NCBI GenBank assembly: GCA_963558965.1
Contig: CAUWIT010000001.1
Span: 62,001-126,000, forward strand
Source of the DNA: Gallibacter sp963558965
GTDB taxonomy: Bacteria; Bacillota; Clostridia; Peptostreptococcales; Anaerovoracaceae
Length of the DNA: 64,000 bases
Direction: 5' to 3'
Shown here: positions 8,701 through 17,643 of the stretch, piece after piece
Numbering within the stretch: position 1 is the first letter of the stretch
How the letters are laid out: every line of letters starts with the position of its first letter
Made by a program: the position numbers and the translations under genes
Notes under the pieces: model-generated
Told to the model about the DNA's origin: nothing
The model's input: the letters and a program-made list of their open reading frames with translations, nothing else
Databases searched by the model: none

Positions 8701-10005
8701 TTAGTTGCATGCGCAACCATTTTCCACATCCACAACGTATGCTTCTTTTAGTTTTTCAAATGCTTCTACCAATTTATCATGATTATTTCCAAATATTTTA
8801 GCTATTGGATCATTTACACTAAACTCGCTTCCAACTTTTTTAATAAGCTCTATGCCAGCGGATAAATCTATTTCATCATCTTTTTTCTCTCTACCTGCAC
8901 CGCTTAAAAGGGAAGCCTCTCCAACTAAATTAGCTTCTATCTCTCTAATTGCAGCCTTTTCATCAAATTGTAATCCCAAATCAGCACCTGTAAAAATCAT
9001 TTCATACTTAGGTTTTGGTAAGCTATTGTAATCATCTACAATTTTACCTTCTCCACCTTGCGCTTCTACAAATTGTCTAAACTTATTTAGGGCTTTGCCA
9101 TTTTCGATTAATTGTTTAGCAATTTCTCTACCTTGATTTTCATCGGCAGCACCTTGTCCTAAATATATCATCTTTCCTGAAATTTCAATAGCCAACTCTG
9201 TTAAATCTTTAGGGCCATTTCCCTTTAAAGTCTCAATAGCTTCTATTACTTCATTTGCGTTACCAACTTGATTACCTAGAGGCTGATCCATATTGGATAG
9301 CACAGCTTCAACAGTTTTACCTGCATTTTGCCCTATTTCAACCATAAGATTTGCAAGTTTTTGAGCATCTTCTTTAGTTTTCATAAGAGCACCTTTGCCA
9401 TATTTAACATCAAGTAAAATTACATCACTGCCCATAGCAAGTTTTTTACTCATAATACTAGATGCTATTAATCCCATAACATCAACTGTTCCTGTTACAT
9501 CGCGAAGAGCGTATAAAAGTTTGTCTGCCTTTGCAATATCTTCTGTTTGGCCTGCGATACAAACTCCAATTTCACTTACCTGTTTTTTAAATTGATCCAT
9601 AGTTAAGTCGGTTTTAAAGTTAGGAATGGCATGTAGCTTGTCTATAGTGCCTCCTGTAAAGCCAAGACCTCTGCCGCTCATTTTGGCTACTTTAACTCCA
9701 GCTGCTGCAACAATTGGACATATAATCAATGAAATCTTATCTCCAACTCCACCTGAACTGTGTTTGTCAACTTTTATACCAGGTATGTCACTTAAATCGA
9801 TAATTTCTCCACTGTGCATCATAGCATCTGTTAAAGTAAAGATTTCATCATTGCTTAAGCCCTGAAAATAGAAAGCCATAAGCAACGCCGACATCTGATA
9901 ATCAGCCACCTGGCCATTCACATAACCTGATATAATTTCCCTGATTTCTCCATCTGATAACTGGTTACCATCTCTTTTTTTAATTATTAATTCAACTATG
10001 TTCAT
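8701..10005 (-). CDS. pdp: Pyrimidine-nucleoside phosphorylase
   Basis: A 434-residue cytoplasmic enzyme splitting uridine, thymidine or deoxyuridine with phosphate into base and (deoxy)ribose 1-phosphate. The glycine-rich signature KVDKHSSGGVGDKISLI and the MSGRGLGFTGGTIDKL segment are typical of the thymidine/pyrimidine phosphorylase family, and the length agrees. Its ATG overlaps the deoB stop by four bases (ATGA), so the two salvage enzymes are coupled: the phosphorylase makes the sugar 1-phosphate that phosphopentomutase isomerises. The C-terminus ends in CACN, a small cysteine pair I cannot assign a role to. Distinguishing Pdp from thymidine-specific DeoA needs a family tree. Confidence 0.93.
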   Translation of the reverse strand: MNIVELIIKKRDGNQLSDGEIREIISGYVNGQVADYQMSALLMAFYFQGLSNDEIFTLTDAMMHSGEIIDLSDIPGIKVDKHSSGGVGDKISLIICPIVAAAGVKVAKMSGRGLGFTGGTIDKLHAIPNFKTDLTMDQFKKQVSEIGVCIAGQTEDIAKADKLLYALRDVTGTVDVMGLIASSIMSKKLAMGSDVILLDVKYGKGALMKTKEDAQKLANLMVEIGQNAGKTVEAVLSNMDQPLGNQVGNANEVIEAIETLKGNGPKDLTELAIEISGKMIYLGQGAADENQGREIAKQLIENGKALNKFRQFVEAQGGEGKIVDDYNSLPKPKYEMIFTGADLGLQFDEKAAIREIEANLVGEASLLSGAGREKKDDEIDLSAGIELIKKVGSEFSVNDPIAKIFGNNHDKLVEAFEKLKEAYVVDVENGCACN

Positions 10006-11186
10006 CTGACAACATCTCCTAAAAAACTTTTTCCAATAATATCAGCTTCCACTTCTAAATAATCACATATTGTAGCGGCAATATCTGCAAAAGTGCTTCG
10101 TGTTCCTAAATTTACGCCTTTTTTAATTTTATCGCCCACCACAATTAGAGGCACGTGTTCCCTTGTGTGGTTAAAACCTTTGTAAGTCGGATCATTGCCA
10201 TGGTCTGCGCATATTATTAAAATATCGTCCTGCTTCATGCTATTTAAAATTTGTGGTATCTCTCTGTCAAATTCTTCAATAGCCTCTCCATATCCTTTAG
10301 TATTTCGTCTGTGTCCAAACTTAGAATCAAAATCCACTAGATTTGTGAAAATCAAACCTTCGAAATCCTTTGACATAGCTTCCAAAGTCTTGTTAACTCC
10401 GTCCATATTGTCCTTGGTTGATACGCTCTCTGTTATACCACACCCGTTGAAAATATCCTTTATTTTGCCTACGCTATAAACAGTTTTTCCCTCTTGTGAA
10501 ATATAATCTAGCATAGTTTTGCCATGTGGACTTACAGAATAATCATGTCTGTCAGAAGTTCTTACACGTTTACCATCAACTATTTTATACGGTCTTGCAA
10601 TAACTCTAGCGCATGCCCATTTTCCCACCAAAAGACGACGAGCAACTTTACACATCTCGTATAGCTCGTCTAATGGTATTACATCTACATTTGCGGCAAT
10701 TTGAAAAACGCTATCTTCTGAAGTATATACTATTACTTCTCCCGTCTCCTCGTGTCTAGGTCCTAATTTTTCAATAATTTCAGTCCCAGATATAGGTATG
10801 TTTCCTATAGTTTTCCTGCCTATTTCCTTTTCAAATAATTGTATAAAATCCTTTGGAAAACCATCTGGATAAGTTTGGAATGGCACTTTTGTTTCAAGTC
10901 CAGCAATTTCCCAATGCCCAGTTGTTGTATCTTTGCCAGAAGATATTTCTTCCATCTGTCCAAAACAACCTATTACATCTTGCTCATCTGGTACATTCCT
11001 TACATAGTTTTTAATTGCCGGTAAATTGCACAAGCCCATTTTCTTTAGGTTATCAATTTTCAATTCTGGACAATTTTCCAAAATATGACCTAAAGTGTTT
11101 GCACCATAATCTCCAAAATCGGCTGCATCAGGTGCAAACCCTACCCCAAGGCTATCCATTACAATTAAAATCACTCTCTTATTCAC
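10002..11186 (-). CDS. deoB: Phosphopentomutase
   Basis: A 394-residue alkaline-phosphatase-superfamily enzyme that converts (deoxy)ribose 1-phosphate to the 5-phosphate. Metal-binding and catalytic motifs are present: MDSLGVGFAPDA at the N-terminus, SSGKDTTTGHWE (the phospho-threonine region), and ICADHGNDPTYKGFNHTREHVP near the C-terminus. It precedes pdp with a four-base overlap and follows the metallophosphoesterase gene after 15 bases, so it belongs to the long run of genes beginning near 15.6 kb. Together with pdp it feeds nucleoside sugars into the pentose phosphate and deoxyribose aldolase routes. Confidence 0.95.
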   Translation of the reverse strand: MNKRVILIVMDSLGVGFAPDAADFGDYGANTLGHILENCPELKIDNLKKMGLCNLPAIKNYVRNVPDEQDVIGCFGQMEEISSGKDTTTGHWEIAGLETKVPFQTYPDGFPKDFIQLFEKEIGRKTIGNIPISGTEIIEKLGPRHEETGEVIVYTSEDSVFQIAANVDVIPLDELYEMCKVARRLLVGKWACARVIARPYKIVDGKRVRTSDRHDYSVSPHGKTMLDYISQEGKTVYSVGKIKDIFNGCGITESVSTKDNMDGVNKTLEAMSKDFEGLIFTNLVDFDSKFGHRRNTKGYGEAIEEFDREIPQILNSMKQDDILIICADHGNDPTYKGFNHTREHVPLIVVGDKIKKGVNLGTRSTFADIAATICDYLEVEADIIGKSFLGDVVR

Positions 11187-11201
11187 ATCAATACACCTCC
11201 C

Positions 11202-11897
11202 CTATCTTATTTTAATAGGACTGCCATTTAGACCATCCAAAGATACTAATTTATAGGAAACTCCATTTAAATTAATTGCATCCCTATTATTTTTAGCATC
11301 TTCATCATGTAAATGGCCGTATAAAACTTTTTTTACTTTATATTTCTCAAAAAGCTCTGTAAAACCTGACGACTGTTTCTTTTCATTTGTCGGTGGATAA
11401 TGCAAAACTCCAATTATATCATTATAACCAGCGTCTTTTGCAGCTTTTAATGATGCCTCAAGTCTTAATAACTCTCTTTTATATATTTTCTCATCTTGAG
11501 CTTCAAATCCTTCGCTACCTGGGCAGCTCCATCCACGAGTTCCACAAATTGCCACATCACCAACTGGATACATGGTATTTTGAAGAAAATACATCCTGCC
11601 AGAAATTTTATTAAGTTTGCCTATACTGTTCCACCACATATCGTGGTTACCTTTGATAAAAACTTTTTTTCCAGGCAACTTATCAATCCAAAGAAGATCT
11701 GTCATCGCTTCTTGTAATCTCATTGCCCAGGATATATCCCCTGCAATTATTACAGTATCTTCTTCATTTATCATCTCCATCCAGTAATTTTTTAAATTTT
11801 CTACATGATTTATCCAAGGACCACCATATATATCCATAGGTTTACATATAGCTGGATCCAAAGACAAATGCAAATCTCCGATTGCATAAATGCTCAT
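11202..11897 (-). CDS. Calcineurin-like metallophosphoesterase
   Basis: A 231-residue predicted metal-dependent phosphohydrolase. The five family blocks are in order: GDLHLS (D8, H10), AGDISW, GNHDMWW, the HYPP histidine, and GHLHDE. No membrane segment or signal peptide is seen. The substrate (nucleotide, phosphoprotein or lipid) is not evident. It is widely found as an uncharacterised protein in Firmicutes. It is packed between rmuC (6 bases) and deoB (15 bases); this placement looks like operon crowding and does not by itself indicate a shared pathway. Confidence 0.85.
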   Translation of the reverse strand: MSIYAIGDLHLSLDPAICKPMDIYGGPWINHVENLKNYWMEMINEEDTVIIAGDISWAMRLQEAMTDLLWIDKLPGKKVFIKGNHDMWWNSIGKLNKISGRMYFLQNTMYPVGDVAICGTRGWSCPGSEGFEAQDEKIYKRELLRLEASLKAAKDAGYNDIIGVLHYPPTNEKKQSSGFTELFEKYKVKKVLYGHLHDEDAKNNRDAINLNGVSYKLVSLDGLNGSPIKIR

Positions 11898-11903
11898 ATA
11901 TAA

Positions 11904-13025
11904 TTAATCCTCATCAAACATACTTAATGTTTCTTTCTCTCTCGTTTCTGATATACTTTTTAAAGTTTTGTTAATGCTTCTAGTTCTTACGCCAACAAGT
12001 TTGTCTAGTTCCTCATTTGCTTGATTTATTCGCTGCTGAGTTTTATTTATTACATCCTCAAATTTAGCAAACTCAGTTTTTGCAGCAGCTAAAACATCCC
12101 AAACCTCACTGCTTCTCTTTTGAATAGCAAGAGTCTTAAAGCCCATCTGCAAACTGTTTAACAAAGCTGACATAGTAGTTGGACCTGCAATAACAATCTT
12201 ATATTGTCTCTGTAAAACTTCTACCATACCCATTTTAACCACTTCTGCATACAGGCCTTCAAAAGGCAAAAACATAATAGCAAAATCAGTTGTATAAGGT
12301 GGTTCAACATATTTAGTGCTTATGTCCTTTGCTGCTTTTTTTATTGCAATTTCAAGATTTTTAGATTTTAACGAAATTTCATTTTTATCTCCGCTATCGT
12401 AAGCATCTAAAAGAGCTTCATATGTATCTCCAGGAAACTTTGCATCTATTGGTAAATAAACATGCTCTCCATCATTTCCTGGCATTTTAATTGCAAACTC
12501 AACTCTCTCATTACCCATTGGTCTAGTTTTTATATTTTCTTCATACTGATCAGGTGCCATAATCTCTTCCAAAATAGCCCCAAGCTGTATTTCACCTAAA
12601 ATACCACGAGTCTTAACATTTGAAAGCACTTTTTTTAAATCACCAACACCTGTAGCAAGAGTTTGCATTTCTCCCAAACCTTTGTAAACTTGCTCCAATC
12701 TTTCGGAAACCATTTGAAAAGACTTGCTTATACGACTCTCAAGAGTTTCCTGTAATTTTTCATCAACAGTTTCTCTTATCCTATCTAACTGTCTATTGTT
12801 TTCAACAGTTAAATTATCCACTTTTCGTGTCAGTGAAATCAGCCTTTCCTCTTGTATCAGAGAAGAACTCTTTTGATTGTCAGTTAACATTTTTGAAAGC
12901 ATATCTATACTGCTATTAACCGAATGAACTGTGTCTTTTCTCATATTTGCCGTTGTAACTAAATTGATAATTACAACAACAAGAACCACAATAACCAATG
13001 CTAAAACAATTAGCAGCATATCCAT
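11904..13025 (-). CDS. rmuC: DNA recombination protein RmuC homologue
   Basis: A 373-residue protein with an N-terminal membrane anchor (about residues 4-24, almost all V, I, L), a coiled-coil region to about residue 130, and the RmuC nuclease-like domain from about 140 onward (KTRGILGEIQLGAIL, VYLPIDAKFP, DIMFLPFEGLYAEV-like segments). RmuC limits inversions at short repeats and is thought to restrain recombination or phage. No close ribosome binding site is clear at this ATG; the nearest GGAAGG lies about 13 bases upstream, and the next in-frame ATG is only two codons on. It is in the middle of a same-strand gene run. Confidence 0.9.
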   Translation of the reverse strand: MDMLLIVLALVIVVLVVVIINLVTTANMRKDTVHSVNSSIDMLSKMLTDNQKSSSLIQEERLISLTRKVDNLTVENNRQLDRIRETVDEKLQETLESRISKSFQMVSERLEQVYKGLGEMQTLATGVGDLKKVLSNVKTRGILGEIQLGAILEEIMAPDQYEENIKTRPMGNERVEFAIKMPGNDGEHVYLPIDAKFPGDTYEALLDAYDSGDKNEISLKSKNLEIAIKKAAKDISTKYVEPPYTTDFAIMFLPFEGLYAEVVKMGMVEVLQRQYKIVIAGPTTMSALLNSLQMGFKTLAIQKRSSEVWDVLAAAKTEFAKFEDVINKTQQRINQANEELDKLVGVRTRSINKTLKSISETREKETLSMFDED

Positions 13026-13042
13026 ATATTTTTATTTCCTTC

Positions 13043-13813
13043 CTATTTTTTTCTTATATCTAAATTTTCCTCAACTAAATTGTAAACATCTTCCGCACTA
13101 TCTAAAGTTTTACCTGTAAATCCTCTTTTATTTACAAGATATCTTGATTTTTCACCTCTTCTTAAATCAGCTAAATCGTTTGCCATAATAAAATCCATAT
13201 CGTTTTTATTGCAAAGTTTTTTTGCTACACCATAAAGCTCTTCTTTTGGTACATTTTCAAGAAGTTTACATCCAAGTAACAATGTATCAGGCATCCACTG
13301 ACGAAGTTTACCAATAATTTTAGGTGTTAAAGTTAATTTAACTGTTAAGTCAGACTGATAGCTGCTAATCTTTGAACTGCTATCAAGTTTACATTTTGGA
13401 TCTACTAAAATATCGTAAATTTCCTGTGGTGAATTAAAATTATCCTTATCTTCAAATAATTCTTCTGCTAAATCTTCTAGTAAAAATGAAAAATCAGCTT
13501 TGTAGTCGCCAACTACTGCCGCATGTATTGCCACATCATATGTGTTAGCTTTTGTAGCCTGTTCAATTTCATAAAGCATATCATCAGTAGTTTCCACTGG
13601 AATAACCTCAACGCTACTTGGAAGCTTATCAGTATTTATACCTCTGTTTAAAATCAAAGTTACATCGTAACCTTTTTTGTGAAATTCCTGTGCCAACGCC
13701 AATGAAAAGCTACCAGTTGACATATTAGTAATTTTCATTACTTCATCTATATACTCATTTGTTGGTCCACCTGTAATCAAAATCTTTTTTCTTTCTTTCT
13801 TTAAAAAACTCAT
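13043..13813 (-). CDS. coaB: Phosphopantothenate-cysteine ligase domain protein (CoaB, stand-alone)
   Basis: A 256-residue protein consisting only of the DFP/CoaB half of the usual CoaBC fusion. It starts with KILITGGPTNEYIDEVMKITNMSTG and ends with a FIMANDLADL...YLVNKRGFTGKT segment typical of CoaB, which ligates cysteine to 4'-phosphopantothenate in coenzyme A synthesis. The partner decarboxylase CoaC is not in this window. Split CoaB and CoaC are known in streptococci and other Firmicutes. A strong GGAGGAG sequence precedes the ATG. Just upstream is tcdA; a phosphopantetheinyl transferase, which consumes CoA, lies two genes further up. Confidence 0.85.
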   Translation of the reverse strand: MSFLKKERKKILITGGPTNEYIDEVMKITNMSTGSFSLALAQEFHKKGYDVTLILNRGINTDKLPSSVEVIPVETTDDMLYEIEQATKANTYDVAIHAAVVGDYKADFSFLLEDLAEELFEDKDNFNSPQEIYDILVDPKCKLDSSSKISSYQSDLTVKLTLTPKIIGKLRQWMPDTLLLGCKLLENVPKEELYGVAKKLCNKNDMDFIMANDLADLRRGEKSRYLVNKRGFTGKTLDSAEDVYNLVEENLDIRKK

Positions 13814-13830
13814 CTTCTCTTCTCCTCCAT

Positions 13831-14511
13831 TTATTTATCAATAATATCCTTAACAACTTCACTTGCCATAATCATACCAGCCACCGGCGGTACAAAGGAA
13901 ACGCTTCCTGGCGGCACTGCCCTAACCTTAGGTTCTTCCTTTGAAAAAACAACCTTTACATTTTTTATGCCCCTGTTTCTCAGTTCTTTTCTAACAACTT
14001 TTGCCAGTGGACACACACTTGTTTTGCTTATATCGCTAACTTCTAACATAGTTGGCTCCATTTTGTTACCAGTTCCCATAGCAGATATTACAGGAATGTC
14101 TTTTTCTTTTGCTCTACAGATTATATCTAGTTTAGCTGTTACGTTGTCTATAGCATCAACTATATAATCGTACCCGCTAAAATCAAATTCATCCCTTGTT
14201 TCCGGCAAATACATTTTATTAATTTTCGTAATTTTTATATTTGGATTTATATTTAAAAGTCTCTCTTCCATAACATCGACTTTCGCTCTGCCTACTGTGC
14301 TTTCCAATGCTATTAATTGTCTATTAATATTGGTAATATCAACTTCATCTCCATCTACAACAGTGATATTTTCTATCCCCATACGTCCTAAAGATTCAAC
14401 ACAGTGGCCTCCAACGCCGCCGATGCCAAAAATAAGCACTTTACTTTTAGCAAGTTTATTTAAATTAGTTTCACCTAAAACTCTCTCTGTCCTTGAAAAT
14501 CTTATATCCAT
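13831..14511 (-). CDS. tcdA: tRNA threonylcarbamoyladenosine dehydratase (TcdA, E1-like)
   Basis: A 226-residue HesA/MoeB/ThiF-type ATP-dependent enzyme. It shows the nucleotide-binding loop FGIGGVGGH (28-36), the INRQ motif and the DAIDNVTAK segment of TcdA/CsdL. TcdA cyclises t6A37 of tRNAs to the hydantoin form ct6A. The conserved late segment VPPGSVSFVPPVAG also fits TcdA better than MoeB or ThiF, and there is no catalytic-cysteine domain of a true E1. It is separated from recX by three bases and from coaB by a short gap. Assignment to TcdA over other ThiF-like proteins is from motif memory. Confidence 0.9.
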   Translation of the reverse strand: MDIRFSRTERVLGETNLNKLAKSKVLIFGIGGVGGHCVESLGRMGIENITVVDGDEVDITNINRQLIALESTVGRAKVDVMEERLLNINPNIKITKINKMYLPETRDEFDFSGYDYIVDAIDNVTAKLDIICRAKEKDIPVISAMGTGNKMEPTMLEVSDISKTSVCPLAKVVRKELRNRGIKNVKVVFSKEEPKVRAVPPGSVSFVPPVAGMIMASEVVKDIIDK

Positions 14512-14514
14512 TTC

Positions 14515-14973
14515 TTACCTATATTCATTTAAAATTGAAAAAATCATACCTGCATGGTATCCTAGTGTATTTAATCTGCGACCAGCTTTATCAAGTAGTT
14601 TCTGATCTATTTCATCTTTGTTTCCTAGTATTTTTTCAACTTCTCTTTTTGCATTAGCTTTTTCAATTTGATTTATATCTGTTTCATTTTCATCTTCAAA
14701 CATATAGATTCCATCTTCTATATCATATTGATTTACGCCCTTTTGATTTAATTCTCGTTTTATACGATATAGCGCTTTTCGCTTCGAAAAACCGTATCTT
14801 ATATATTGGTTAACATATGAAACATCATCTATATATTTTCGTTCTTTTAAATTTTCAATGGTTTTATTTATCGCTTCTTCATCATATCCTTTTTTTAAAA
14901 GATAATCATACATTTCCTTAGCAGTCCTTGCCCTGTATGCAAGATAACCTACTGCAACGTCATTTATATCCAT
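14515..14973 (-). CDS. recX: Regulatory protein RecX
   Basis: A 152-residue, mostly helical protein of the RecX family, which binds RecA filaments and modulates recombination and the SOS response. The N-terminal half has the hallmark YLAYRARTAKEMYDYLLKKGY followed by LKERKYIDD and a KRKALYRIKRELNQKG repeat. RecX is built from three-helix repeats, and about two to three are seen here. recA itself is not in the window, so recX is unlinked. The Shine-Dalgarno sequence at this ATG is weak and very close. Confidence 0.88.
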   Translation of the reverse strand: MDINDVAVGYLAYRARTAKEMYDYLLKKGYDEEAINKTIENLKERKYIDDVSYVNQYIRYGFSKRKALYRIKRELNQKGVNQYDIEDGIYMFEDENETDINQIEKANAKREVEKILGNKDEIDQKLLDKAGRRLNTLGYHAGMIFSILNEYR

Positions 14974-14994
14974 TCCTACTCACTTTCATTATCA

Positions 14995-15582
14995 TTACAA
15001 TGCAAAATTTAGCTTTTTTATACATATTGTTTTGTCATCTTTTGATGCTACTGTACAGCCAATATTTTGTAGATTGATATCATATAAATTTATACCATCT
15101 ATATTATCTAAAATTTTATTATCCTTTACTGTTTCAATAGTGTTTATAACATTAAATATGCTCTCTCCAAAGTATTTTGCATAAGCTTCTTTTATAGTCC
15201 AAATTTTATAAAAGGCTTTTTCTTTACTGTTATTTTCAGTTAAATCACCAGATTTTAAAAGATAATCTTGCTCATTTTTTGTAAAATATCTAGCAGCTAT
15301 TTTATCTGTTTTTTTGCTGCTATATGTTTGTATGTCAATACCTACTGGGTAAGGTGAAAATGCGCATACCCAATAATTAGAACTATGGCTAATATTAAAA
15401 CAAATATCAAGATTTTCTACAAACGGTTTTCCTTTTTCTCCCTTTTGTATTTTTATTTTATCAATATCTATATGGATATTTTTCGTACTGCAATAATCCT
15501 TTAATGCAGCTAAAAATAAATCCTTACTCGATATTTTTTGTTCTGTATTTATCTTAAATCTATCATAAACATATATATGCAA
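14995..15582 (-). CDS. 4'-phosphopantetheinyl transferase (Sfp type)
   Basis: A 195-residue Sfp-superfamily enzyme that transfers phosphopantetheine from CoA to carrier proteins. The magnesium-binding motif GIDIQ and the WTIKEAYAKYFG motif are both present, with the upstream segment NISHSSNYWVCA typical of the family. I place the start at a TTG (15582) five bases after AAGGTGG; a GTG at 15591 is the alternative but would sit inside that ribosome binding site. No polyketide or peptide synthetase is in the window, so the partner may be an acyl or peptidyl carrier elsewhere. First gene of the 15.6-8.7 kb run. Confidence 0.85.
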   Translation of the reverse strand: MHIYVYDRFKINTEQKISSKDLFLAALKDYCSTKNIHIDIDKIKIQKGEKGKPFVENLDICFNISHSSNYWVCAFSPYPVGIDIQTYSSKKTDKIAARYFTKNEQDYLLKSGDLTENNSKEKAFYKIWTIKEAYAKYFGESIFNVINTIETVKDNKILDNIDGINLYDINLQNIGCTVASKDDKTICIKKLNFAL

Positions 15583-15677
15583 ATTGGCCACCTTCTTTTA
15601 TTTCACCTTTTCATTATCACATTTTTTATGTTGTTTTTCAAGTTATATAAGAATATATGTTCATATTTTTGCATAAA

Positions 15678-15705
15678 AAAAAGAGATAGAAATCTATCTC
15701 TTTTT
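15678..15705. terminator. Bidirectional terminator after ispH-rpsA
   Basis: Stem AAGAGATAG/CTATCTCTT (15681-15689 with 15694-15702), four-base loop, flanked by A residues on the left and T residues on the right. On the minus strand it ends the ispH-rpsA transcript 15 bases past the stop codon. Confidence 0.8.
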
Positions 15706-15719
15706 ACGACTCAATCTAA

Positions 15720-17642
15720 TTAAGCTTCTTCTGTTGTTTCTTCAGCTGGAGCAGCTAAAGTTTCTTTGATGCTTAAGCTGATTCTCTTTCTATCTTTGTC
15801 GATTTCAAGAATCTTAGCTTCTACAGTATCTCCTACTGATAGTTCATCATTGATGTTTGAAACTCTCTTATGGCTTACTTCAGAAATGTGAACTAGTCCG
15901 TCTAGACCTGGTTCTAATTCTACGAAGCATCCGTATTCTTTAATCTGAACAACTTTACCTGTAACAACCTGTCCAACCTGGTAGTTTTCATCGATTACAG
16001 TCCAAGGTTCTGGTATAGTCTGTTTTAGACCTAGTGAAACTTTACCCTTTTCAGTGTTCATTGAAAGGATCTTAACATTGATTGTCTGTCCAATTTCAAG
16101 AACTTCCTGTGGATGTTTTAGTTTGCCCCATGAAATTTCTGAGATGTGTAATAGACCATCAACTCCGCCGATGTCTACAAATGCACCGTAATCAGTAAAT
16201 CTCATTACTTTACCTTCAACGATATCACCTACGTTGATGCTGTTCCAGATTTCTTCTAGAGCTTTCTGTCTTTCTTCAAGAAGTCTAGCTTTGTGTGAGA
16301 ATACAGCCTTACCTCTTCTTGCGTCAACTCTTGATACTTTTACAGTAAGAGTCTGTCCAACGAATTCTGCTGGATTTTCAACGAATTTATCTGACAACTG
16401 TGATAGTGGAATAAAGCCCTGAACTTCTTTGTAAGTTGCGATTACACCACCATTTACCTGTCTTACAACGTTAACATCGATTAGAGCTTTTTCTTCGAAC
16501 GCTTTGTTAATTTCTTCCCAGTGTTCTGTAGCTTCTAATTTTTTCTTAGATAGTAGAATTGTGCCGTCGCCATCGTCTGTTTTTAGAACTTTAGCCTGAA
16601 TTTCGTCACCTTCGCTAAATAAGTCTGTTAACTTCTGGTCTCCTTCCAATGTGATTTCGTTTAACGGAATAATACCGTCTTTTTTACATCCAAGGTTTAC
16701 GATAATTTCCTTGTCTGTAACCTGGTGAACTTTACCAGTAACTAATTCGCCACTTCTTGGCAATCTTAATGATTTTTCAATCTCTTCCATGAAATCTAGC
16801 ATGGATTCTTCTCTAGTGATTTTATCACTCATATTTGCAGTAACCTCCTTAATTGCGTTTTCAGGTGTCGATGCACCTGCCGCTAATCCTATTTTAGTAT
16901 ATTTTTCAATTTGTTTCAATGGTAAATTTGCAATATCATCGATAAAATACGCATTTTTACAATATTTTTTTGCAATCTCATATAATTTTTTAGTATTGGA
17001 GCTTTTTTGGTCTCCAACAACTAGCATTGCATCTACTTTTTGAGCTGTTTCTTTACATCCTTCTTGACGTTTTGAAGTTGCACTACAAATTGTATTATTA
17101 ACTTCCACTTCTTTTTTTCCATCCTGCAATGCTTCAATTACATTATCAAATAAATCTTTTCTAATAGTTGTCTGTGCTACTACAAATAAATTATCTTCAT
17201 CAACTTTTGTTGGTTCGTTTAAAATAATTGCTGAATTTTCACACCAACCATTGATACCTTGTACTTCTGGATGATTTTTATCTCCAACTATTACTACTTG
17301 TTTCCCATTTTTCTTTGCTTCGTTAACTAAATTGTGTATACGCTTAACATACGGACATGTTGCATCGACAATTTCTATGCCTTTTTCATCAGCCTCATCA
17401 TACAACCATTTACCCATTCCGTGAGATCTAACTATCACTTTGCTGCCTGCTGGTATGCCTTCTAGAGTATCTATAATGAATACTCCCTTTTTTTCCAAGT
17501 CATCTGTTACCCCTTTGTTATGAATCAATGGGCCGAAGCTGTAAATTTTCTCATTTGATTCCATTGCTACTTTTTCAGCAGTGTCTATAGCTTGTTTTAC
17601 ACCAAAACAAAAACCACTATGTGGTGCTCTTATAATTTCCAA
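15720..17642 (-). CDS. ispH: Fused 4-hydroxy-3-methylbut-2-enyl diphosphate reductase (IspH) and ribosomal protein S1-like protein
   Basis: A 640-residue two-part protein. Residues 1-285 are IspH, the [4Fe-4S] enzyme making IPP and DMAPP in the last step of the MEP pathway: cluster cysteines C12, C96 and C186, with H41, H74, H124 and E126 in the expected places. Residues from about 297 onward hold four S1 RNA-binding domains, beginning near 297, 385, 472 and 557, the last two the best conserved (VEGKVMRFTDYGAFVDIGGVDGLLHIS-like, quoted here only in outline). The tail is acidic. This fusion is well known in Clostridia. It sits one base after rarA. Whether it acts as true ribosomal S1 or as an RNA-binding enzyme is not settled by sequence. 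Confidence 0.95.
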   Translation of the reverse strand: MEIIRAPHSGFCFGVKQAIDTAEKVAMESNEKIYSFGPLIHNKGVTDDLEKKGVFIIDTLEGIPAGSKVIVRSHGMGKWLYDEADEKGIEIVDATCPYVKRIHNLVNEAKKNGKQVVIVGDKNHPEVQGINGWCENSAIILNEPTKVDEDNLFVVAQTTIRKDLFDNVIEALQDGKKEVEVNNTICSATSKRQEGCKETAQKVDAMLVVGDQKSSNTKKLYEIAKKYCKNAYFIDDIANLPLKQIEKYTKIGLAAGASTPENAIKEVTANMSDKITREESMLDFMEEIEKSLRLPRSGELVTGKVHQVTDKEIIVNLGCKKDGIIPLNEITLEGDQKLTDLFSEGDEIQAKVLKTDDGDGTILLSKKKLEATEHWEEINKAFEEKALIDVNVVRQVNGGVIATYKEVQGFIPLSQLSDKFVENPAEFVGQTLTVKVSRVDARRGKAVFSHKARLLEERQKALEEIWNSINVGDIVEGKVMRFTDYGAFVDIGGVDGLLHISEISWGKLKHPQEVLEIGQTINVKILSMNTEKGKVSLGLKQTIPEPWTVIDENYQVGQVVTGKVVQIKEYGCFVELEPGLDGLVHISEVSHKRVSNINDELSVGDTVEAKILEIDKDRKRISLSIKETLAAPAEETTEEA

Positions 17643-17643
17643 T